Shown one piece after another: positions 53,804 to 63,300 of a stretch of 64,000 nucleotides of DNA. Within the stretch, counting starts at the first letter, position 1. Each line of letters begins with the position of its first letter. The stretch comes from Aurelia coerulea (lineage: Eukaryota; Cnidaria; Scyphozoa; Semaeostomeae; Ulmaridae), in NCBI GenBank assembly GCA_039566865.1, contig CM076961.1:1123501-1187500 (forward strand), given 5' to 3'. The position numbers and the translations under genes were made by a program. The notes beneath the pieces were generated by a model that searched no databases, was not told where the DNA came from, and worked only from the letters and a program-made list of their open reading frames with translations.

Positions 53804-55396
53804 ATGCAAAGTAGGAAAACAATGATTCGTCAAGATTCTGAAGCGAAAAACAAATGGAAGCGTGGCCTAAGCAAGCTTCGAAGGCAAAGCACCGTCTCAG
53901 AGTTGTCGTCAGGAGGCGGCGGGATACCTGACCGTGGGACGCCTTCTCTGATGGATGAAGATATTACAGAACTCGAGGTGCAAGATTACTTTTCAAAGTT
54001 GAAGAAGAAAACTGGGTTAAACCAGCTTTGGAGTGGCAGAAAATTCGAGAATGCAATTGACAAAGATCCTGATATCGATTTCTCTGAAGAGCCAAGACTT
54101 CGCAGTGGAACTCTTCAAGAATTAGAATTAACTCTGGACAGTGATGAAGAAGATTTGCATAAATTCATTCAAAACTTATCTGATGCCAATGAAGATGACG
54201 TTGTTTCTGAAAAGGATGAAACATCCTCCAAGGCCTCATCAAAAAGTGAGCTTGACTTGATGAAGAATGTAAATTTTGCTGAACTTGGACCTGGTGTTTA
54301 TGAAATGCCAGAAATCGAAACTGACGATGACAAAGATTTCCTGCCTCATGTTGTCCAGCCAAACTTTGAAGATGACGAAAATGAGAAAAGTACTTCTGCA
54401 AGCTATTCTGGGAGTAACATTTTCAGAAAGGGGAACATTAATTTCTTGGACAGTGAAGTGAGCAGTGAGAAGCTTTCTCCGAAGAAGCAAAGCAGCAAAA
54501 TTGTTGACGAAATAAGTTCTGCTACAGATAATGAATTGTCTGAAGAAATTTTGGAAGATTTTGATGAAAGTAGAGTAAAGACACCACTAACTCCTGGAAG
54601 GAGCACTGATTACAATTACACAGAATCAAAATTTGAGTCTTACAAAAGCGATGCAACTGACAGTTATCAAAGCGAAACTTCAAAGAAGAAAAAATCAAAT
54701 AGACCACTAACAGATGATAAACAAGGATTGAAAACTAAGAAAGACAAATCTACATACAGTATGAGTGGGTCGGATGTTTCCATTGCATCAGGAAGGAGCA
54801 AATCAAGAACTAGATCAGGAAAGAGTCGAGCATCAGATTCAAGTAGATACAGCTCTAGGTCATCAGCAACTTCTAAATCATTTTCAAAATCGTCCTCAAA
54901 CTCAACATCAAACACATTATCAGAATCAAGTTCTTCTACAATCACTGAAACATATGAATCAAAATCACAAAAACGATCAAAATCAAGAGGAAAGCATTCT
55001 TCAAAGAAATATCACAATAAAAGTACAGATCACAGAATCAAATTGCAAGATTTAAGCATGATCAATGCAAACATGATTCAAGCTAATTTTGCTTCCAACT
55101 ATTTTGATCCATCTGCAATAGCGACAACAGTTGTTAGCGAGGATGCTTTAGAAGCCGTTTCAGCTTACAATCCAACAGCTCTAGCGTTGAATGATTTACT
55201 GAAATACCAATTACAGCTGACGAGACAGCATATTGATAACAGTTGGAGATTATATAACGCATATGCTGAGCCCTCTACAAAAGGAAAGCATAAATATACA
55301 ACTCTAAAGGGGACAATGAAGTATATAAAGGATCATTCACCTTCAGTTATTTCTTATGAAGAAGCTTTAAGACAAGTAAAAGAAGGCGAAACATAA
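53804..55396 (+). CDS. C19orf44: C19orf44-like protein with C-terminal DUF4614 domain
   Basis: A single 530-residue exon. The N-terminus is basic, then acidic, with a conserved-looking DITELEVQDYFSKLKKKTG segment at about residues 52-72. The middle (about 300-400) is a low-complexity Ser/Lys/Arg-rich tract, probably disordered. The C-terminal 110 residues hold the recognisable module: ATTVVSEDALEAVSAYNPTA, LNDLLKYQLQLTRQHID, YTTLKGTMKYIKDH and SYEEALRQVKE, resembling human C19orf44 (DUF4614). The molecular function of the family is not established. An AATAAA at 55455-55460 lies 60 bp after the stop. It is transcribed away from the MFSD3-like gene and converges on the spermidine-synthase-like gene. 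Confidence 0.85.
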   Translation: MQSRKTMIRQDSEAKNKWKRGLSKLRRQSTVSELSSGGGGIPDRGTPSLMDEDITELEVQDYFSKLKKKTGLNQLWSGRKFENAIDKDPDIDFSEEPRLRSGTLQELELTLDSDEEDLHKFIQNLSDANEDDVVSEKDETSSKASSKSELDLMKNVNFAELGPGVYEMPEIETDDDKDFLPHVVQPNFEDDENEKSTSASYSGSNIFRKGNINFLDSEVSSEKLSPKKQSSKIVDEISSATDNELSEEILEDFDESRVKTPLTPGRSTDYNYTESKFESYKSDATDSYQSETSKKKKSNRPLTDDKQGLKTKKDKSTYSMSGSDVSIASGRSKSRTRSGKSRASDSSRYSSRSSATSKSFSKSSSNSTSNTLSESSSSTITETYESKSQKRSKSRGKHSSKKYHNKSTDHRIKLQDLSMINANMIQANFASNYFDPSAIATTVVSEDALEAVSAYNPTALALNDLLKYQLQLTRQHIDNSWRLYNAYAEPSTKGKHKYTTLKGTMKYIKDHSPSVISYEEALRQVKEGET

Positions 55397-55454
55397 CTGT
55401 AACAAATTTAGCCTGACTTTTATGAACTGCCACAAAACTGTACGTGCATGGAGT

Positions 55455-55460
55455 AATAAA
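55455..55460 (+). terminator. Polyadenylation signal AATAAA of the C19orf44-like gene
   Basis: A canonical AATAAA hexamer lies about 60 bp downstream of the stop codon, in sense orientation and before the palindromic repeat at 55648. Confidence 0.6.
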
Positions 55461-55647
55461 TAATTGATTATTTCAAAGATACCTTTATCTACAGTACAAT
55501 TCCTTTTTTAAAAATGTCCAATATGTTATTTTAAAACAGACTAGTATTAAGTTCTATAAAGCCTTACAACTTTGCAGTTAAAGAAGATATATCAAAATAT
55601 CTGTTGTCTTTTCTAAACGATGAAATATTATACATACAATAATCTAT

Positions 55648-56193
55648 AGCATAGGTTCTAGATCTTTATCTCGGCGTAAAAAGGTGGGTGTAAAATTCAA
55701 TGACCTATTTCTTATGATTGAATGGCTTGAAATAAATTTTAGATACTTATCTATAATTCTACCGTTGGACTTTTCCGAAATTTTGAATATTTTTGGAAAT
55801 TACAGTGTATCTTTCATTTCAACTCATTTGAGGATGTGACATCATCAATTTTCTAAATCATAAACCAGATGAGTGATGGGCTTTTGCTTGATACCATATT
55901 GTAGGCATTCATAAACTATGGTTTTCTTCGAAATTATTTCATGTTACGTCTGTACAAACAGTTTAGAAATTACGATGGCTTTAAGTATTTTTGAAAATTT
56001 TTCTTGAATTCTTGAAAAAGAAGAAAAACACTCTAATTCTGAAAATATTGAAGATTTTCAGAAAATTCCAATGGTCGAATTATAGATAAGTATCTAAAGT
56101 TTCTTTCAAGCCATTCAATCAGAAGAAATAAGATAGGTCATTGAATTTTACACCCACCTTTTTACGCCGAGTGAAAGATTTGGAACCTATGCT
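55648..56193. mobile_element. Palindromic MITE, CATAGGTTC family, copy 1
   Basis: AGCATAGGTTC and GAACCTATGCT are the tips. Arms pair through GGTGGGTGTAAAATTCAATGACC and TGAATGGCTTGAAA over about 150 bp. It lies between the convergent C19orf44-like and spermidine-synthase-like genes. Confidence 0.8.
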
Positions 56194-56369
56194 GCTGGAG
56201 AACCATGTCAATGTGCAGAAGGCCTGTACTGTACCCAAAAGATTGAATTGATGAAATGATCAGCTTCTAGGTTCGAGGCTATTTTGTTATCTTCCCTGTA
56301 TTGAAAACGCCATTTGCATTGGGTTGGGTATCTCAGCGAAACAGCATTACTTGAAGAAACATGTGTGTG

Positions 56370-59300
56370 TCATATTCCATTCTGGTGAATCTTTGATTTC
56401 TGTTTTGTAGAATTCTTTTCATACACTGATTTCATCCATTTCACGATATCAAGTTGCTCACTGTCATTCTTCAACAAGTACTGCAGAGGAAATTTAGCGT
56501 ATCAACAAACACAACTGTAGCTCAAATGAAAGTCAGCAAGTAATGGGTGAAGGTAGAGTTGCAAGGAAAAAGGCATCGGCCAGAGGAAGAAAATACAAGA
56601 GCATCTGCATCTACCACTCAGAGGAAGAGGGCTATTTACCATGGAAAGAAAAGCATGTACCAGAAAAAGAAAGCTGCCTACCAGAGGAACAATGGATCGA
56701 TCGCAAACTGCAATGTAGAGTTTGTTACAGTACAAACCCACGCATAGGAACATACAATTTTGCAAGTCAGCCTGGGTTCTTAAACAATGAATACACTGGA
56801 TAGGTTCTTATCAAATGGTAGCCTAATTGGCAGGCTACTGGCACAATTTCTTTATCCACTAGGTTCTTATACAAGGGTTTTTCCTGCATCTAAACTAAAA
56901 TGGATAGATAGCGAACTAACCAGGATAACGAGGCACCTATGTTCAAGTTAACTATCGAGGAACATATTTTTAGAGTGAGTAGCCATTGATTTAAGCTAAA
57001 TGCACATCGCTGAAGCCAACCAAATCAGTATGCTTGATTGAGACATCCCATATGTAAAAGCATTGAAAGAGCCAAGAAAATGCAAAGTTTACCTTTTTCA
57101 AATAATTGGGCAATGCAAATGAGCTGCGATGGATATCTAAGTTGTAGAATTTCAACCCCAAACGATCGACATCATCATCACCTAACTTCCAATGAGGTTC
57201 TTGAACATTCGTTGCCTGAAACAGGGAGTCCCTAATTCAAGATTCAAGATTCAAGATCCAAGATCCAAAGATCCGGAATTCAAGATTCAAAATGAAACAC
57301 CCTAATTCAAGATCCAGAATTCAAGATTCAAAATGAAACACCCTAATTCAAGATCCGGAATTCAAGATTCAAAATGAAACACCCTAATTCAAGATCCGGA
57401 ATTCAAGATTCAAAATGAAACACCCTAATTTAAGATCCGGAATTCAAGATTCAAAATGAAACACCCTAATTCAAGATCCGGAATTCAAGATTCAAAATGA
57501 AACACCCTAATTCAAGATCCAGAATTCAAGATTCAAAATGAAAACACCCTAATTCAAGATCCGGAATTCAAGATTCAAAATGAAACACCCTAATTCAAGA
57601 TCCGGAATTCAAGATTCAAAATGAAACACCCTAATTCAAGATCCAGAATTCAAGATTCAAAATGAAACCCCCTAATTCAAGATCCAGAATTTAAGATTCA
57701 AAATGGAAACACCCTAATTCAAGATCCAGAATTCAAGATTCAAAATGAAACCCCCTAATTCAAGATCCAGAATTCAAGATTCAAAATGGAAACACCCTAG
57801 TTCGGAATTGAAGAAGTTTTAAATGTTTCAATTTTGAAAAAAAAATCATTTTGGATCCGGCAGTTACTGAGTGGAGTTGAAAACAATGGATGTTTATTCA
57901 ATAATTCTTCGACGTGATTTCAGCTCTTGAAGATATATTGGAATATGATGTCCACTAATCTGGATAATGACAAATAGTGAGTCGCGATAAGGTTTCTTGT
58001 ATGGCCTAGGCATGAATTTCTGAGAGGCAAATAGTGCCTAGGCCAAACAAGGAACTTTCTCGCTTTTCGATATTGGTCAACATCTGGAACAGTGCAAATC
58101 ATATTGCTATGTATTTAAGAGCTGAAATCAGTTGAAAGAAATTCAAATAAATTTCCATGATCTGAGACCCTCAACTCATCAGAGCCAAGGAAGCCAAAAT
58201 TCAAAGTAAGAAGTTTTAGAAATTGAAACACTGAAAAACTTGGGTAAAACTTGTTGATGAACACAATTTGGAGTTAAAATGTTCACACCAAGTACACCCA
58301 ACTTTCAGTTGCTATTACTGTTAGAGAATGTGAAAATCAGATACTAAGCCAGTGTCCAGCATTGCTTACATGAAGGGGCTTTGAAATTTCTTAGAAGCTC
58401 TCTTAAACAATTACCTATAATGCTGTTAAAAATTTGTATTTACTGTACTGCTCCAAAAATATAAAGTACAAAGGTTTCTTAGCTTTTTTAATCCAGTTAG
58501 CATGGTTTTTAAACGTTAAAAAATCACTGGAACGCCATCTTGAATTCTGGATCTTGAATTAGAGTGATTTCATTTTGAATCTTGAATTCGGGTGTTTCAT
58601 TTTGAATCTTGAATTTCGGATCTTGAATTAGGGTGTTTCATTTTGAATCTTGAATTCTGGATCTTGAATTAGGGTGTTTCATTTTGAATCTTGAATTCCG
58701 GATCTTGAATTAGGGTGTTTCATTTTGAATCTTGAATTCCGGATCTTGAATTAGGGTGTTTCATTTTGAATCTTGAATTCTGGATCTTGAATTAGAGTGA
58801 TTTCATTTTGAATCTTGAATTCGGGTGTTTCATTTTGAATCTTGAATTCCGGATCTTGAATTAGGGTGTTTCATTCTGGATCTTGAATTCCGGATCTTTG
58901 GATCTTGGATCTTGGATCTTGAATCTTGAATCTTGAATTAGGGACTCCCCCTGAAACATGAATTCGAACAAAGTCTTGCTGTTATCATGTGCTAAACAGG
59001 GCATCTTTTGACTAAAAAGACATGTTTCGTATCAAATGAAGCAAGGGAGACTTAAGACAGACTAGACTAGACCTAATAGGAACAGGTTTGGAATTAAAGG
59101 GAATGTAAGCATATAAATTGGCTCAAGCCACTTTCGGTCAAACTCTAGCCTATCAAATGTCAGGATTTCCTGTTGACGTAGACAGTTACCCAAATATGGT
59201 GCTGCACGTGTATCGGCCTATTGTCCTTGCAAGGATATTTTTATCGAAGGCTTATGTATGCTTAGATTCCCATTAGATAGATTTTAACTGATAATAAACT

Positions 59301-60321
59301 CACGAAAAAGTCTCACTAGACTAATGACGATGAGTCCCTTGTTTCCCTGTGCTCTTTGACTCCAAGATGGCAGGGATACAAGGGACTCATCATCATAAGT
59401 CTAAAGTCTCACCTCGTCCAAAGCACATATTACAAACCCATTTTGGGAATTACAAAAGCATGGAACTGATACAAATCCAAATGAAACCACAGGGTAACGA
59501 GTTGTACATGTCTTCTGTAATTTCTTTAATTTTGGCTGCCAAAAGTTGTTTCCAGCTGTGCAGACAAATAAGAAATACAATAAGATTCGATTCGGGTGTC
59601 CCAAAAAGTATTAAATCTCCATGCTCTTGCTCGAATATCACGATACATGGACACTGAAAAACTGCAGCAGTTAATGAGGGCGTTCGTTTTGTCCCATTTC
59701 AGCTACTGTCCGCTTGTTTGGATGTTCTATGATAGAGCTTTGAATCATAGAATAAATCATATTCAAGAAAGGGCATTACGCATTGCATATAAAGATTACG
59801 AGAATGATTTCGGTTTTCTCCTGGAGCAATCTAAATCGGTGCCAATCCATGTAAGAAACCCTACAGTTGCTCATGACTGAAATTTATAAAACAAAAGGCG
59901 GTCTGAATCCACCATTCATGAAGGATATTTTCATGCAACGCAATATTAGGTACTGTCTAAGGCATGGTGATGATGCTCAACTGCCAAAAGTACGAACTAC
60001 GTCCTTTGGAGTTGAGTCCATTATTTACCTTGGAAATAAACAGAATAAACTGTGGCAGCATTTACCGCAAGAAATAAAACAATCTAACAGCCTTCCTATG
60101 TTCAAAAAACGAATTAGATGCTGGAATGGTGGAAAATGCAACTGTAGGCTTTGCAAAGTATATATCCCGCAAGTTGGGTTTCTAACATGATAGATTTTAA
60201 CTCTGATTTATCCTGTAATATATATTAATAGTTTTATTGTAAATTATGTATATTGTAAATAGTAGGCCTTAATTAGCTGTAATTTAGCTATTCATTATTT
60301 TAGCCTACTTTAAATAGATGT

Positions 60322-60368
<47 letters not shown>

Positions 60369-63300
60369 TCCTGCATAAAAATCACCAAAATTTGATTACA
60401 CGACTGCTCTTCAATTTTTTTTTCATCTAGATCAAGGACCAAATTATTTTCCCAGACATAGCTGATTTTGTAATTGCTCTTAAAATTACCAAATATAACT
60501 CTTTTTGGGGCTACCTGGTTTTGAATGATACTGCAAAAAGTAAACAAGCACTGATATGATTGCCAGATCAAATTATTGTGCATGTAAAACTTCTAATTTG
60601 GTCATAAATGGCAGAAAGAAATGCACAATTTCATTGGAGACTTCACTGATGATAAAAAATCTGAAGTTTTGACTCTTAGGCACGATTGAGTATTTTGTTT
60701 AAAAAGTATATTTCAAAATAAGGTTTTCAACCTGTAATTTTTTTCCTTGTTGTATCAAAAGCAAAAATTTTATAATCTAGGAATATCTTTGGGTCCTTGA
60801 AAAAACAAGTCAAAAAGAACATTTTATCAAAGGTTTGATAATTGACTTTTGGTGATTTATTAAACAGGAGTACTTTTTTGGGACACAAAGTAGATCAGAA
60901 GATCAAAGTAGATCAAATACCAAATTATTTTCCCAGGCATATATGGTTTCAGAAATACAAAATTTAGCTCATTTATTGTGAAGCATACTGCAAAGAGCAC
61001 TGCTGGCCACCACATTAATGTCTCCAAAAAACCATTAAGTCCCATCTTTCTTTACTATTGAGTTACGTGTATTTAACATTATGTCTATAAACTTGTATTT
61101 AGCTGATTTAGCGTATCAATCCTCAAGTATATTCTTCCCTTGTTTTTCTTTTTGCGTATTGTCCTGTAGTGATTATTGTTTTTGTTACAAAGTCAGAGGA
61201 CTACACTCGGGACTGCTGCACCACAACACCTTCTTAATATGGGGGAAGTGAAAGCAAGGGCACCTACCTTGTAGGAAATGCGTTTATTCCCAGTACTGTA
61301 CCCGTGACCAAGTACACAGAGTAATTGGTGTCCTGTTAATCTGTGTTTCAAATTCTAACATCTGTTAGTGTTGACCAATCAAAATCACGCTATCTGGTTC
61401 CCTGTGGCCAACTCGTATAACAGTGGATTTTGTATTACATCAACACTGGAATTTGAAACCACAAAGTTATTCATACGTCATCTTGACCTTTACAGGACTG
61501 ACTCTGTGTACTGGCTCACGGTAAAGTATTGGGATACCCTGTGTACTTGGTCACAGGACACCAATTACTCTACAGCAGTGGGAATAAACACAGTTCCTAC
61601 AAGGTAGGCACTCTTGTTGAAAGCAGTAAATACATACTTTGCGACAAAAATATGCCATTTGGTTTGAGTGCCTTCTTGACCATATCGTAGAATTCGTCGC
61701 TGAATAAACAGCTTGCAGAATCTGTGAAATGGAAATACAGAATACGTTATTAAAATTTTCAATCTTTTTAATTTTCTAAATTTTCTGAACTTCATGCAAG
61801 GACTCCTACGTTGTAGGAACTGAGTTTTGGGTAAATTTGGGTATACGCAGTCTATTTACCATGACTCAATGCCTTTCAGGGACTGTTCTTAAATAGAATA
61901 ACAAAAAATTTTCTCCTGAAAGAAAGGACAACAAATTTTATTACCGTCTCTTTCCGGATCTGTGCTGTCGCAGATTATAACATCATATTCCTTCTGTTTA
62001 TCTTGCAAGAACTTGAAAGCATCTTCAATTACAAGATCGACTTTCGGATGGTCAAAACTTTTCGATAATCCTTGGAAATGTTGTTCACAAATGTTGACAA
62101 CTTCCTAAAAAGGGAAAGACAAATGATGCCTAGATATCTGAGGAGAAATATTGGATAACGTAATATCAAATCATATCTGTCTTTAGGTATATGATGTGAA
62201 AATCAGTATAGGTTCCAAATCTTTAAAATGGTGGGTGTAAAATTATATGCCCTATTTCTTTAAACTGAACGGCTCCAAAGAAACTTTATCTACTTTGCTA
62301 TAATTCTACCGTTGGACTTTTGAAAATGTCTATATTTTCAGAATTAGAATGGTTTTCTTCCTTTCTAAGAATGCAAGAAAAATGTTGTAAAAATACTAAA
62401 ACCATCGTAAATTCTAACTTTGTTGATGAAACATGAAATACTTTTCAAGAATACCATAGTTTATGAATGTCTACAATATGGTAGCAAGCAAAAGTCTGTC
62501 ACTCTTCTGGTTCACGATTTAGGAATTTGATGACGTCACATCCTCAAATGAGTTGAAATATAAAATACGCTGTAATTTTGAAAGAATGGAAGATTTTTGA
62601 AAATCCAACGGTAGAATTATAGATAAGTAGCCAAAGTTCCTTTCAAGCCTTTCAATTAAACGAAATAGATCATACGATTTTACACCATTTACAGCGATTG
62701 AAAGATTTGGAACCTATTATGCTTGCAATATCGTATCCAATTAATACCATCATACAGCCCGTTTCGTCTATTTTCTATTATCACGAGGCTGGATCGTTAG
62801 CGTTAGATATGATTAGTGTATGATACATAGAGTATTTGCAGTTTATTTCATTTCTGATATATCAAGTTATCAAGTAACGATTTTAATCCCCACGCGTGGC
62901 AGATTGAAGTGACCTAGAAAGAGCCATTATGCCACTCAAGTGTGGTCAACTGAATTGATGATATGATTAATGTATGATATATGGAGTCTTTGCAGTTTAT
63001 TTCATTTCTGACATATCAAGTTATGAAGTAACGATATTAATCCCCACGCGTAGCAGATTGAAGTGACCTAGAAAGAGCCATTATGCCACTCAAAAGTGGT
63101 CAACTGAATTAATGAATTGATTTGTGTATGATACATGGAGTCTTTGCAGTTTGTTTCATTTCTGACATATCAAGTTATCAAGTAACGATTTTAATTCCCA
63201 CGCGTGGCAGATTGAAGTGACCTAGATAGAGCCATTATGCCACTCAAAAGTGGTCAACTGTCAAGGACCGTCAAGGTTACGTCAATCTGCAGCCACGCGG

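Larger units (their letters stand above)
57224..58949. mobile_element. Foldback-type DNA transposon with tandem-repeat terminal inverted repeats
   Basis: A 1726-bp element. It begins GGGAGTCCCTAATTC and ends with the exact reverse complement. It is flanked by a perfect 9-bp direct repeat CCTGAAACA (57215-57223 and 58950-58958). Both arms are arrays of a 41-bp unit (CCCTAATTCAAGATCC...) in opposite orientation, about 12 units on the left (57300-57800) and fewer on the right (58545-58900), with short AAGATTC/AAGATCC sub-repeats at the outer edges. The centre (about 57805-58540) has no credible coding frame. Arms of inverted tandem repeats plus a 9-bp target duplication match the foldback/MULE class of non-autonomous transposons. 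Confidence 0.88.

Noticed and set aside
54667..55055. Long antisense and alternative-frame ORFs within the C19orf44-like exon
   Set aside because: They are shadows of the Ser/Lys-rich coding sequence, giving only Asp/Leu or Gln/Asn low-complexity peptides.
57240..57800. CRISPR-like array of ~41-bp repeats
   Set aside because: Units are contiguous with no unique spacers, the DNA is animal, and the array is one arm of an inverted-repeat transposon.
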